The notes beneath the pieces were generated by a model. The model did no database searches and was not told the DNA's origin. It saw nothing but the letters and a program-made list of their open reading frames with translations. A stretch of 64,000 nucleotides of DNA from Paramecium tetraurelia (lineage: Eukaryota; Ciliophora; Oligohymenophorea; Peniculida; Parameciidae): positions 161,455 to 225,454 of the forward strand of contig NW_001799004.1 in the NCBI RefSeq assembly GCF_000165425.1, read 5' to 3'. Positions 1 through 12,277 of this stretch are shown in pieces; positions within the stretch are counted from its first letter, which is position 1; each line of letters opens with the position of its first letter. A program made the position numbers and the translations under genes.

Positions 1-1252
1 TCTAAAAAGTCCTTTAGTAATTTAGGATCAAAACATTCTTATTTAACTCTAATTTTATCTTTACTAAGAATCAAAGTCTTAGATTTCACTTATTTATGCA
101 TTTATTCTTAAGTAAATGGGAATAACCATGGATCATAAGCAATAACAGTATTAACATCGACTTCTTAAGCAACTCTAAGAACAGTTGCACCTCCAAATGA
201 ATGACCAATTAAATTAATTGATAATGGTTTAAAATCAAAGAATACATCTTTAATTTGATTTGAATTCAATGTATTAATTAATTATTAAACTTGTTCAGTT
301 CTCCATTCTAAATGAGCTGCTCTAACTTTTTAATATTTTTCAATTGTTTCTGGATAATTACCTGTATTATACATTTTAGTTCCTTTAGTATCCCAAGGAT
401 ATACTAAATCATAATGTTATAATGAAAATACAACATATCCTTCACTTGCTAATTATTAACATAATGCTGTATATGCATTTCTATGTTATGAAAATCCATG
501 ACTAAATATAATTACATCTAATTCTGTATTTAATAATGGTTATTCAACACTTGCTGTAAAATTAATGAAACTATATTTAAATATATTAATTACTTTAAGA
601 GACCTAATCCAATATCAAATACCCATTCAGATGGAACCCATTTAGTTTATAAAACAGATATTTCATACAATTATTTAGCAAATTTATTATTAGGTAACCA
701 TTTATATTTAATATCTTCTTATTTATTATCAGCACATGGATAATAAACAGATGTATCAGTTGATAAACTATCATTTAATTTGATTTATTTATAACAAGTT
801 CTATATTTACCTGTTGTCTTTGGAAATTCATAAACAGGATAACTTATTAAAGTCCAAATATATAAAATAGTTAATACAGCTGCTACTTAACATAATATTT
901 TATCTGCAAATTACAATGCCTATTAATATAAAATGATCGAATACTCTATCAAAAAAGAAGAATGTATATGCTGCCATAATAAGAATTGAATTAAATCTAA
1001 ATCCTTCAAAAAAGTATTTCAATATTAACCAAATACATAATCCAAAGAATCCAAATAAATCAAAATATGAATTATGATTAGCATGACTATTTCTATTCAA
1101 TTTATTTATTAATTATACTTTTTCACAGGTCCTACATTATCTAAATCCACTAATTTTTATTGAATTGGAAATATCACTGATTACATTTCGATCAAAATAC
1201 AGAATACAACATGAGCAGCCAATATAAATTCTAATATAAACACCTTTCTCAT
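1..1252 (-). CDS. Platelet-activating-factor acetylhydrolase-like lipase (3' end outside window)
   Basis: This gene encodes a serine lipase of the PAF-acetylhydrolase family, expected to hydrolyse short or oxidised acyl chains at sn-2 of phospholipids. The nucleophile elbow GHSFGG (about residue 325) and the downstream acid motif in AYDPWLFP (about residue 350) are both visible, as is the oxyanion-region motif IIFSHGFSQHRNAYTAL. The N-terminal ~150 residues are strongly hydrophobic with several probable membrane segments, so it is likely an integral membrane enzyme. I placed three introns by frame restoration: 1093-1118 (26 nt), 920-944 (25 nt) and 571-593 (23 nt). The start is the ATG at 1252, which opens a hydrophobic leader. 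The catalytic His should lie beyond the left edge. The family call is firm; the substrate is inferred. Confidence 0.85.
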
Positions 1253-1446
1253 ATATTAAATATTTATTATTTTTAATAATCAAATCAATTATCATTAAAT
1301 ATAATTGTGCTTGATTATGTATATTTATTTTAATATATATAATTATAATTAATCATAATATTGAAGAAAAACTGTTTAATTATTTTTGATTTTGGAGAGT
1401 TAAAGTCAAAATTTATGTTTTTTAAAATAATATAAGCACGAGAAAA

Positions 1447-2268
1447 TCATTAATTCGATAGACTGTTTATTTTTTATTGTAAGATTTTTTATCTTATGCA
1501 ATTAATTCTAGCTGTTATATTTTCGAGATTTTTTTCATCAATCATTTCAGGGATATATTTGTATTTTTACTATGTAATTATTCTTTCAGCTTTAAAGGCT
1601 TTCTCTAGAATCTCTTATGTAACTGGAGAGCCTTTATTTGGTGATAATTTTGGCCTTATACCAAGTTAAGCAGTATATGCTTCAGTTCTACTGAATTTAT
1701 GCTGGGATAACCTGTTTTCATTTGGAAGTTATTGATCCATGAAAACAAGCATAGGTTGTGTTTTTAAGATTTCTTATGGTTGATAATACCCTAAAGGAGG
1801 AGTCTAATTTTCAGTTTTATATTTTTTTCCAAGCCTTGGTGAATTGCAAATATTAGTTGTAAACTTTCTCATGATTCCATCGTTAAATTCTAATTTTTAA
1901 TTCAACCCTGTGAGCGGCTTTTACACTTACAATTCTGTTTCAATATTTAATTACATTTTTTTATCAAGTTGACGCAAATGAGTTAAGCTGCACCAATCAG
2001 AATTCCCATGAGTTGAATAAATCTCTTTAAGAAATTTCACTTTTCTATTTCTATCACTATAACTATCAATTTATTACCTTTAAGATGCTTTCGAAGTGTT
2101 AGAGGTTGTTCTATCAAAAATATGTTCACTTTTTTTATTATTTGTTCTTGAAAAAGTTCTTTTTGTAAGACCCTTTAGATTTCCTAGTTCGTCTCTTTCA
2201 TCTTTAAATGGAATAAATCCAGTGCCTTCTTGCTCTGCTTTTTCCTATAAAAATATTAAAGCTTTCAT
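1447..2268 (-). CDS. Hypothetical protein, 273 aa, basic and Gln-rich
   Basis: This is a single uninterrupted exon from the ATG at 2268 to TGA at 1447-1449, with TAA/TAG read as Gln throughout. The product is hydrophilic, rich in Lys, Gln, Asn and Ser, with short Pro-containing motifs such as NQTPPLGYYQPQEIL in the second half. I see no signal peptide, membrane segment, zinc ligand pattern or catalytic motif, and I do not recognise the family. The C-terminal third is charged and may be helical. It lies about 195 bp upstream of the lipase gene on the same strand. Length and uninterrupted frame in such A+T-rich DNA support a real gene. Confidence 0.6.
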
Positions 2269-2826
2269 TTGATTTATTTATAATTTCACTTTTATATACT
2301 ATGAAAGTAAATAACTAATTTAAAAATCGTATTGTACAACTTCTATGGGTCAAAAATAAAAGATCAACATTTAAGAAATTAATCACAATAAACATATAAC
2401 TGTAGGTTACTTAAGTGATGACAATATTCTCTTTCATTTAGAATCAGTTAAAGCTTACACATAGAATTAAATTAGTTTAAATATAGAAGTTAAGATTTTT
2501 AGGGATCTAATAAGTGAATTATAACATAATGATATATTGTTGCTTTTAGAATTATTATAAAGATCTTAACTATTTAGGTTGAATAATACTTTTAGTTGAA
2601 TTTCTATTTGAGGAAGAAGTAAATAAATAATTCATATTTTTAGGATCACAAATTGATTATTTGAAGAATTAATTTAGGAAATTTAATAAGGAAATTAAAT
2701 ATGATATATAAATTTATGAAATGGTGATATTAAAAAGTAACAAAATACAATAAAGTCATAAATAGAGAATATTTTATAGAAGATTATTAAGTTTTTAAGG
2801 TAAAAGAAACTATAAATATGAAACAC
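2269..2826. other. A+T-rich intergenic spacer
   Basis: I found no conserved reading frame in this 0.56-kb spacer between two minus-strand genes. It must contain the promoter of the 273-aa gene and the 3' end signals of the zinc-finger gene, but no motif is recognisable. Confidence 0.5.
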
Positions 2827-5800
2827 TCATTAATCTGATGAGAATCTATAATTATTACTAATAAATCCAAAAATTGAATTACTTAATTAAAAATCAATCT
2901 TAGTGATTTAAAAGTGATATTTTCTTTATTTTAGATTAATAGTTGAATTGATATGATTCTTTGCACTGACTAGATCTACATAAATACCATCATAATCCAA
3001 ATAAATTGAGAAAATGCCAATATTTATTTGCACCATTTGAAAATTTAAAGAATATCCTTTGATAGTATTTCTTCTAAACATTCTTTGAAATTTCTAATCT
3101 TAACATAAATCTTCAACAACCTAAATTAATTTATAATAGATTACATCATTTATGATTTAACTATCTATCTCTGTATCAGCAAATATATAAGTAAAGTGAG
3201 ACTCATTTTGATTATTATGTTCGATTTGATAATATTTATTAAAAGCTTCATAAAAGGCTTCATGAAAATAGATTTATCCTGCGATAAACTTAATGGGATT
3301 GCGATTACAATAATTGCATCTACATAAGATAAGTCCTTATTTTTCTAAATCAAAGTTTATTTTCGTTAATTCTTGATAAAATGATTTAAAGTCAACAATT
3401 TTTCTATCAGGACATTTTTAAAGGATTAAAGGTTACCGAATTCTCAATTCTTTATTAACTATACAAAACAGTTGCCTAAATACAACCTATCTTTGATATA
3501 AATCTGAAACATAATCTTCTCTTTTAATTTTGTATCTATAATTAAATTCTTACCACAAATATTATTCTCCTTTATATTCAAAAATATTAATTCCATTAGT
3601 GTAAGACATGTCTTTAAACATATATGAAAGTATATTTGGATCTAAATATATGTAATTTTAAATATTCATTCGTAGAATTTATTATCCTAATTATTAATTA
3701 CATAATGGACAAACATAACCTTTTGTTGGAAACATCTTTTTAAAATTAGTAAAATGTGCAATATAACTTCTGATATCCATACAAACTTCTAGATTTGGAC
3801 AAAGTTTACATCTAACTGGATATTCAATTGTAAGTTATGTCAATTGGTCTATCATATTTACTTAGTAATTTCTGTATTTATACAAATTCAATTATTTGCT
3901 TATGTTTTGCTCTTCTTAAAGAAGTCCTCCTTGGGTCACTAAAATTGTCTATTATTATATGATTTTTTGGAATTCTTAGTATTGCATTTTTTATTATACA
4001 TCTGGATGTTGTAAATAGAATTTTGCAATGAATGGATCCACAGCTTTGCCGTCTATTTTATTCATATCTNNNNNNNNNNNNNNNNNNNNNNNNNNNNNNN
4101 NNNNNNNNNNNNNNNNNNNNNNNNNNNNNNNNNNNNNNNNNNNNNNNNNNNNNNNNNNNNNNNNNNNNNNNNNNTAATGATACTATTTACATATCATTCT
4201 CTACTCTTTCAAATATTTGTTTAAATTGCTTATGATATTCTGACTAAGTGAAAAAATTCAAATATTTAGATTTATTTCTGCAGCATTTATTAAACATAAT
4301 CCCTTTTATTATTGTTACTTCATCAACCTCTTCATAGAATTCTTTATAAGCTTCAACTCTCCAATCTTAAACTAAGTCATCTAGGTTAGTTGCTTATTAA
4401 TCGCAATGTGGACATTAATAAAGTTTTTATTATTGAATTTATTATAAAGCTTCTTTGAATTCAAAGCATGTATTTCGATGTAAACATTTTCTTGTTAAAG
4501 CCTATGTCATATAACAATCTTACTGGATTTTTATATCTAACTTTATTTATACAATGTAGTTAGAAAGTGTCAAAAGTTATTGTTTCTATTACATTATTTT
4601 CATATGATAAATTATTAAAATATGATTCAAAAAAGTCACATTCAGATTAGAATACATTATTATCGTTTTTCTGTTTTATTAATTTTAATAATAAGAATTA
4701 GTCAATGTAAATGTATTTATTTAGATTGTCAATTGCCATTATTTAATTTTAAGTTTAATTACACAAAGGACATGAGTACTTTTATTTATTATCAATTTGT
4801 TTTTTAAAGACAAAATCAAAAACATATGTTAGCAAGTCAATTGAGTTGTTAAAATCTATACATTTAATACATCTTGTTGGTAATTCCATTTTTAATTTAG
4901 TAATTTAATCAACTAAATTATCTTATAATTATAATGATATTATGCTTTATGATAAATTTTATTTTAACTATGGTTTATCAAGTAATAAATTACTTTGGGT
5001 AATTGATTATAAGACTTAATTAAATCTAGTTTAGAGTTCTAATTATTATTACTCTGTAAATTATTAATTGTATTTATTCGAGTATTAAGTTAAAATTTCA
5101 GAAAAAGGAAAATATGTATTCTAAATGATGGTTTTAGTTTCTTACTCAATATTAAATATAATTGAAGTTGGGTTATTTTTCTTGATTTCTTTTAGAAGTT
5201 CTTAATCAACAACAATTCCATCAAAAAAAGTATCTAAACTAGAAATATTTAAATGAATTTCGCATCCTGGATAAATACATTAAAAGATGTTCTAATTCTA
5301 TTAATTATTTTATTAATAATATTTTTTTTTTGTGAATTCATAGCATTCAAAATGCAAGCATCATCCTTTTATTCTAATAGGAATATTAATTTTTATAAAA
5401 TCTAAAAGACAGTAAAGTTAAAATGCTTTTTATTAAAAGACATTCTTTTCAATTAGAGACTTTAAATTTGTCTAATAATCTCTTTACCTTATTAATTTCA
5501 AAAAATGTTCCTTAATGCCAAATTTAGTGAATAAGTCTATATATTTATTATTTCTCTAATATTTATTGACCATACATCCATAAATGATGTGAATTTCATC
5601 AACAAATTCGTGAAATTCTTCATAAGCATGATTTCTAATATCCCACATTAGATCAGAATATTATTATGCATTTTAATTACAGATTTTACAAACAAATGGT
5701 TAATTATTGTTAATCTAAACTTCAAATTCCTTTAATTCAAAACATTCTTTTAAATGCAAGCATTTATTAGTTATTACCTAAATAATATATAATCATTACA

Positions 5801-5913
5801 GGATTTTCATATTACAATCCATTGAGTTATTTTAATTTTATAGTATCTAGAGTGATTTTTTCAAGATTAGTATTCCCATTAATTTCAGGCCAATTGTTTA
5901 TCCTTTCAAGCAT
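2827..5913 (-). CDS. Multi-domain MIZ/SP-RING-like zinc-finger protein, internally duplicated, with gap and in-frame TGA
   Basis: The frame runs from ATG 5913 to TGA at 2827-2829 and carries repeated Cys/His modules resembling MIZ/SP-RING fingers of PIAS/Siz SUMO ligases. Each module has a hydrophobic lead (PVITNKCLHLKECFEL or similar), then a CxxC such as CPHC or CPLC. Introns at 5778-5799 and 4502-4523 (22 nt each) interrupt equivalent places in two modules. The second half (about 4600-2827) repeats the cassette of the neighbour at 6303-8432, so the protein looks like a cassette duplication. Two defects: an in-frame TGA at 5361-5363 inside the second finger, and 105 N at 4070-4174. SUMO-ligase activity is only inferred from the finger type. 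If the TGA is real, the gene is broken or begins downstream. Confidence 0.6.
4070..4174. other. Assembly gap (105 N)
   Basis: This is a run of 105 undetermined bases inside the first zinc-finger gene. The bases left of it match the sequence ending near 7570 in the neighbouring paralogue, and the bases right of it match the sequence starting near 7992. The missing sequence is therefore probably about 420 bp, not 105. Confidence 0.95.
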
Positions 5914-6302
5914 TTTTAGCTTTATTTTTGTATTTCTATTATTAAAAATTAAATAGCAAAATCTAATAATAATGATTAATAGCGATTACTAATTATATCA
6001 AATAATTAAGTTAAAATAAGGAATTATTTTGATATTTTAAAAAGAAGGCAAAAGTAATATTTACAAAACTAATAATAATTTTGGAATTAAAGAATCTAAT
6101 CAAACTTAATATGTTATTCTGTTTTGGTTGATTAGTACTACTTTGATTAAAAAATTGTTTTTGAAAATTTGATTGATAGTACTTAGTAAATTTCAAATTA
6201 TTAATATATATTAAATGAATATTATATATAGATTTATTTGGTTTGCAACGGCATCTAAATAATTCATCTTTTGTTCATTTATATAATATTATTATCAAAT
6301 AC
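5914..6302. other. Intergenic spacer between tandem zinc-finger genes
   Basis: This short A+T-rich spacer has no gene that I can support. It separates the stop of the downstream paralogue from the start of the duplicated one. Confidence 0.5.
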
Positions 6303-8432
6303 TCATTCATTTATCCAAAATTCCATTCCACCATCAATAAAATCAAAGATTTCATTAAGGTAAATTTCTAATTTAATCATACGCACTTTAAAACCATATT
6401 ATTTTAATTTTTGATCAATACGTTAATTGAAATTCTACATTGCTTGTTCCATATCAACATATATACCTTATTAATCTAATACGATTGGGATTTGCATAAT
6501 GTTTAGAAATTAATAGCAAATAACTTGAATTTGTACCCTTATATTTCAGATCCTCTAAATAAACTTTGATACTTTTCATCAGACATCATATCCCAAAAGC
6601 TACCATTTTCCCTTTAAAAATTAATTTTTAAAGGTAAGATAAGTTGAACTGTTTTGATATAACTATCTCTCTCTGTATCAGCAAATGTATATGTAAAGTG
6701 AGACTCATTTTGATTATTATCTTAGATTTGATAATATTTATTTAGAGCTTCATAAAAGGCTTCATGAAAATAGATTTATCCTGCGATAAACTTAATGGGA
6801 TTGCGATAACAATAATTGCATCTACATAAGATAAGTCCTTATTTTTCTAAATCAAAGTTTATTTTCTTTAATTCTTGATAAAATGATTTAAAATCAACAA
6901 TTTTTCTATCAGGACAATTGTAAAGAATTAAAGGTTACCGAATTCTCAATTCGAAATTTACTCTACAAAACAATTGCCTAAATACAACAATTCTATCTAA
7001 TAAACTTGCAACATAATCTTCTCTTTTAATCTTTTATCTATTTTTAAAATCCTAAAGCATATATTATTCACCATGATATTCAAAAATTTTGGTATCAATA
7101 ATATTAGACATATTCTAATACATATAGGAAAGTATATTTGGATCTAAATATATGTAATTTTAAATATTCATTCGTAAAATTTATTATCCTAATTATTAAT
7201 TACATATTGGACAAGAAAATCCTTTTGCTAGAAAAAATTTTTTAAAATAAATAAATTGTGCAATATAACTTCTAATATCCATACAAACTTCTAGATCTCT
7301 ACAAAGTTTACATCTAACTGGATATTCAATTGTAAGTTATGTTAATTTGTCTATCATATTTACTTAGTAATTTCTGTATCTTTACAAAGTTAATTATTTG
7401 CTCAAATCTTGCTCTTCTTAAAGAAGTCCTCCTTGGGTTGCTAAAATTGTCTATTATTATATTATTTTTTGGAATTCTTAGTATTACATTTTTTATTATA
7501 CATCTGGATGTTGTAAATAAAATTTTACAATGAATGGATCTACAGCTTTGCCGTCTATTTTATTTATATCTTCTTCAATATTTTCGGTTTTTTTATTATA
7601 GTAAAATTTGAATGAGCTTGGATTACTCTTTTTAATGACATTTAATAAATCCAAATCAACAGATATGCCTGAAAATAATGTTTAGATATCAAGTATTTTT
7701 TATTGTTCATCTAATTCTTTACTTATAGGTACAGATTATATAGAATAGTTTTTGTGTGCAATTCTTAATCGATTTGAACAAAATGGTTGTTTGCATTCTA
7801 AATATTATATCTTTTTTCTATTTTCAATTTAAAAGTTTAATAAACTAGTTAATTCATAACATTCATAATGTTGACATCCTCTTATTCTAACAGGGATATT
7901 TATTTTCACTTTATCTAACAAACAAAAACACAAATAAATTATTTTATTATTATTGTTTTAAATCTATTATTATTATAAGTCTCTTCTGATTAATGATACT
8001 ATTTACATATCATTCTCCACTCTTTCAAATATTTGTTCAAATTGCTTATAATATTCTGGCTAAGTGAAAAAATTCAAATATTTATATTTATTTCTACAGC
8101 ATTTATTAAACATCATCCCTTTTATTATTATTACTTCATCAACCTCTTCATTAAATTCTTTATAAGCTTCAACTCTCCAATCTTAAACTAAATCATATTT
8201 GCTAAATGCTTATTAATTACAATGTGGACATTAATAAAGTTTTTATTATTGGATTTCTTTTAAAGCTTCCTCCAATTCAAAACAAGCTTTATGATGTAAG
8301 CAATTTTTAGTTAATGCCTATGTCATATTATATTGTTACTGGATTTCTATATCTTTCTTTGGTCACGGGATTCAATAGTGAAAATGTGTCAAAAATAATC
8401 GAATTCAAGGCTTAATTATTAAAATATTACAT
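6303..8432 (-). CDS. MIZ/SP-RING-like zinc-finger protein (single cassette), one frameshift near the 3' end
   Basis: This paralogue matches the second half of the neighbouring gene at 2827-5913. The start at ATG 8432 is provisional. A 22-nt intron at 8318-8339 sits at the same place as in the paralogue. Fingers in order: LNPVTKERYRNP with KNCLHHKACFEL then CPHC; a PIAS-like segment INIPVRIRGCQHYECYEL then paired Cys; TIEYPVRCKLC then CPIC; and a last CRCNYCYRNP segment. The order of hydrophobic lead, C-x-H, x2-C and CPxC is that of SP-RING fingers. Alignment to the paralogue shows a one-base frame change between about 6470 and 6520; after it the shared motif GIYVD resumes and the frame ends at TGA 6303-6305. 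A nuclear SUMO/ubiquitin-ligase-like role is inferred. Confidence 0.6.
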
Positions 8433-8599
8433 ACAAATAAAATATATCATTAATTGCGATTACTATTTATATAAAATAATTAAGTATGTAATAAGAATTT
8501 ATGATTTTAGTTCAAAAAGAATCTAAGTATTCACTTATAGTATATTAATTATTGAAGAGAATATATAGTAATTTTATATATAAATAACATAATTTAATT

Positions 8600-9500
8600 T
8601 CAATATTATTATTTTTTTTAAGTTTGAGAACTACTAGAAATTAAAGATTAGCTTATGTTTGTAAATTAATTGAATTAATATTTTGGATTTTCTAATTAAA
8701 AGTTGTGATAATCTTATTTCTAAGGACTTCTGTAATTGTAATTATTTAATGGATAATTAATTAATAATTTATTTTCAGTCAGTCTTTCATATTCCCTAAT
8801 GTGATATCATAATATATTACTGAGCTTTAATTTTTATCTACTATACTGAAGGAATATTATAGTACTTTCTTTATCTTAAACTTTTAATTTGCTCATCCAC
8901 ATAAGAAATTTAAGGGAAAATTTTGTCTAACACACCTTGATTGAAATTATAATCCTAATTCATTTTTTATAATTCAAATTACTTGAATTCAATGTGATCC
9001 CCCATAGAATATTTAATATATAATTCTAAGTAGGCTTCACTTTCTTTATCTAAATCATTATTTTAAATATCGTTCCTCATTTTCTTTATCATACTTTTAA
9101 CGTTCTCCTTTTCTTTTTTTAAAATATTTTGATCTTAATAACTTTTATTAGTTTAGTATAAATCAGAATGAATTGAATTTGAAATACTTAATTGTAGCAT
9201 TATTTTATTCTTGCTTAAAATTATGGCAGGATGCCTAGGTTGACTTTTAAAATGCCTTTTGACAACTTAATATGAATATAATAGATTGATCAAATTTTAA
9301 AAGTCTTCATAAACATAATATTAAATTAAGGCTTCCTACTATTCGATATTTTAATATTTTTATTTTTGGAATTCCATTTATTACTATTCTTGTTGTATCA
9401 TTCCTTAATTTTGTAGTCTATAAGCTTAATTTTGATTATATTTATAATGAGAATCATCAGAATACATATATTTTGAAATCGCATCTTGATGATTATGCAT
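8600..9500 (-). CDS. Hypothetical Gln/Asn-rich protein, 291 aa
   Basis: The model runs from ATG 9500, with an in-frame TGA upstream fixing the start region, to TGA 8600-8602. One 25-nt intron at 8796-8820 restores the frame exactly (876 coding nt). The N-terminus is rich in His, Gln and Tyr; the middle is charged with Lys/Glu stretches that could form a coiled coil; and the C-terminus is Gln/Ser-rich. I recognise no domain. It lies upstream of the zinc-finger pair on the same strand, without sign of co-regulation. Confidence 0.6.
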
Positions 9501-10563
9501 TTTTATTATTATTTTTCGTTCAATCAATTAAAGTTATTGTTCTTGATAATTAATTTAATAGAATAAAAAATTAATAATAGAATATAATTATTTATAACTA
9601 AAATTTAGACATCTTAATTATAAAGAACTCATTCAAATACAGGTTTTATTGTAGCTAAAAATTACTTTAAACTTAAAACCTATACTAAAGGAATTGATAC
9701 AATTGAGGCCAGACTTACTTTTTCAATAATATTCAACCTTATAATTGGATGATATCAATTAAATTTTCATTTCATAAATAAAGGTTCAAATAAATTTATT
9801 ACAATTCAAAGTGAAGTTTATTCATTAATTCAATGAAAAATTAGAAATCTGTATATTTTGGATAATTTAAACAGTGATTAGAATTGAAAGTTTAAATGCA
9901 TGAATATATGTCTTATAGTATGAATGAAGTTTATTAGTTTTTATTACATAGGATTTCAAAACCAATAAATTAATTTTCATAGTATATTGAATACTCTTTC
10001 TATTATTCTTCAGTCTTTTCCTTATTCCTAAGGTTTATCTAAATTCTCTCTTCAATCTTACATTAGACCTTTTATTTCTTTCCTTGTATAAATTTGTTTA
10101 TCTATTAATAAGAAAGCGTTATATAAATCTTTTACCTTCTAGAATTATTAATCCATTAGATGCTATTACTTTTTGTTTTTGTTTGATTTAATTAATTTGA
10201 AATATTACCCTGAAGATTAATCCTTCTTAAAATAAAAAGCATAAATAAACTGTAATTTTGTTCTATCTTTATTATTAATTTGTATCCGTTCATGAATTAA
10301 TAATCCTAGATATTTTTTCCACATTACTCTACCAATATGACATTTTTACTGAAAAATAGCACTGCTTAAATATAGAAGATTTTATATTTTAAGAAAATTA
10401 CATTACAGCCCAAATATTTTTAATTAAGAATAGTAATAAGTAATTTTAATTTTAAACAATTTTGGAACAACATAGAATTTTTAATAAATGTAATTATAGA
10501 AAATATAGATTTATTTATTGTTCATATGCATTTCATATAAAAGTTAATAATTATTAATTTAAT
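9501..10563. other. A+T-rich intergenic region
   Basis: No frame longer than chance with recognisable content was found on either strand. This is the divergent spacer between a minus-strand and a plus-strand gene, so it should hold two promoters, but no motif is evident. Confidence 0.5.
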
Positions 10564-11391
10564 ATGATGCATACTCTACCAATAATGATAATATTTTGCA
10601 TGGCAACTACCATTGTCTTGAGTTAAGAATTTGTCACATTTCACAAAGGTGTTTGTGGTTGCGAGGAATTGAATGAAAAAGAGTGTGAAGCTGAAAGTGA
10701 TTGGATGTAGGGACGGTGCAACATTGAAAAAGGAAAGTGCGTAACTCGAAAATGTGAAAATATTAACAATATTAATCTTTGTATATATCTAGGTTGTTTT
10801 GTTAAAAAGAACAAATGCTATAAGCCAAAAAGATGCAGTGAGCAAACTGAAGATGAATGTAGTGAATTATTCAATCGCGATTGCGCTTACGATTCAAGTT
10901 AAAAAAAATGTTTGAGTTTTACTGAGCCATCATCTGATGAATCTATTCCAAAATGTGCTGAACGATCTGTAGACGATTGCTATGTTGCTAGAGAAGGCCT
11001 TTGCTATGTCAAAGATGGAAAATGTTAAGAATTGACAACTTGTGAAGAAGTGAAATTAGATGCACTTTGTTTTAAGGCTTATCCTGCATGCTTTATGCAA
11101 CCAACCATTTCTTGCGATACAAATCATAAATGTGAGAGTATATTCAGTACAAGATGTGTTCCAAGAAAATAAAAAATAAATGGAGATTAATTTTTACTTT
11201 GTAGAGAATAAGAGGATGGAAAATGTGTAAATTTTGATCCAACTTAAGAGAATGAAGAAACTTGTTACTAAAAGTCTGAGTTGTTTTATCATTGGGATGG
11301 CAAAAGTTGTGTAAAATGCAAAGGTTGGTAAATCAGTGCATAAAAAATTACAATTTTCATTTTTATTGCATTGATTTTGAATCACATATGA
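10564..11391 (+). CDS. Small secreted cysteine-rich protein, probable GPI anchor
   Basis: This single-exon 275-aa protein starts at tandem ATGs (10564, 10567) and ends at TGA 11389-11391. Residues 1-20 form a hydrophobic signal peptide. The mature part is densely cysteine-rich with short C-x(4-10)-C spacing, for example VCGCEELNEKECEAESDW, close in style to the N-terminal CTCAQLLSEGDC motif of the large surface antigens nearby. The last ~20 residues are hydrophobic and end the protein, as in a GPI-attachment signal. It is likely an outer-membrane protein of the surface-antigen superfamily in miniature. Whether it is expressed as an alternative coat protein is unknown. Confidence 0.75.
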
Positions 11392-11886
11392 AATTAATAT
11401 TATTTGTTGAAACTTTTCAAAATATGAATTGATTTATTGATTTTAACATCTGAAAATGATAATAATTTTTAAATTCTTTGTGACAATCTTTAGAATAAAA
11501 ATATTCTTTTCATACTAATGAAAATAAGATCTAGTACAATCAAACTTCCATCAACTTTGTGGATAAATGAAGGATATTTATATTAGAAAGAATATTAATT
11601 TTGTTTAAATTGCTATTATTTTTTAGATCAAATTAAAAATGTGAAAAAATTCAAAACTATTGTTAACAACCCTTTTTTGAGAAAAAGAATAAAAACAATT
11701 TTAGAGGTTAAAAATAATTTTATTTGAATGATTTCATTTTTGATATAGATATTAATACCAACTTAAAAGGATGATGAATTTGTAAAATCAACAAAAATAC
11801 TAAAAAACACAAGATATATTTTTATACATTATGTTAAATGAGACTCATATTTATTTAAAATATATAACCATACTTTAAAGGTCCTT
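11392..11886. other. A+T-rich intergenic spacer
   Basis: I see no coding potential here beyond short frames. It separates the small cysteine-rich gene from a degenerate fragment. Confidence 0.4.
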
Positions 11887-12277
11887 AAATCATGCCAAGT
11901 GTTAGGCATATAATCTAATATGCTCATATTTATCAGATGGCACTCGATCTTAGTAGATTAAGGCGAAGTGCTCAAAATTTACAAATTCAAATGCTAGTGC
12001 AACAAAATTGTAAGGAAAAAGTTTCTTAGATAATTCTGATTGTGTTAGTTTTTCTAATTATTCTTCAATTATTGGAACAAGATTAATTGATACAAATTTT
12101 GGAGTTTATGAATCATCTTGTGGAGCTAATGCAAAAAGAATGCATGTCAAGAGAAGATATTAAACATGTAGTCTGTATTAAACATAGAATTCTCTTACTA
12201 CATTAGTAGCTTCAGGAACTTCGGATAATTGCATATCGAGTGGAAAAATATCTTGCAATTACTACTGCCTCAACTGA
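11887..12277 (+). pseudogene. Cysteine-containing gene fragment, possibly surface-antigen-derived
   Basis: A frame with TAA/TAG as Gln can be read to TGA at 12275-12277. It contains a segment resembling an antigen repeat (KCQAYNLICSYLSDGT) followed by spaced cysteines (NSDC, YESSCGANAK, YQTCSLYQ, SDNCISSG, SCNYYC). No start codon with a signal peptide precedes it, and there is no GPI tail. I read it as a relic of a cysteine-rich surface protein; a C-terminal piece of a leishmanolysin-like protease is a weaker alternative. Confidence 0.3.

Larger units (their letters stand above)
2827..8432 (-). repeat. Three-fold zinc-finger cassette duplication
   Basis: Long stretches around 3160-4069 and 4175-4600 are near-identical to 6650-7570 and 7992-8400, including the 22-nt intron position. 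A more diverged cassette occupies 4600-5913. Divergence suggests the two closest copies arose most recently. Confidence 0.75.

Noticed and set aside
4032-4235. Frame spanning the N gap on the plus strand
   Set aside because: It consists mostly of undetermined bases and is antisense to the zinc-finger gene.
5361-5363. TGA read as selenocysteine in the zinc-finger gene
   Set aside because: No supporting SECIS-like element was seen, and the paralogue simply lacks an extra residue there.
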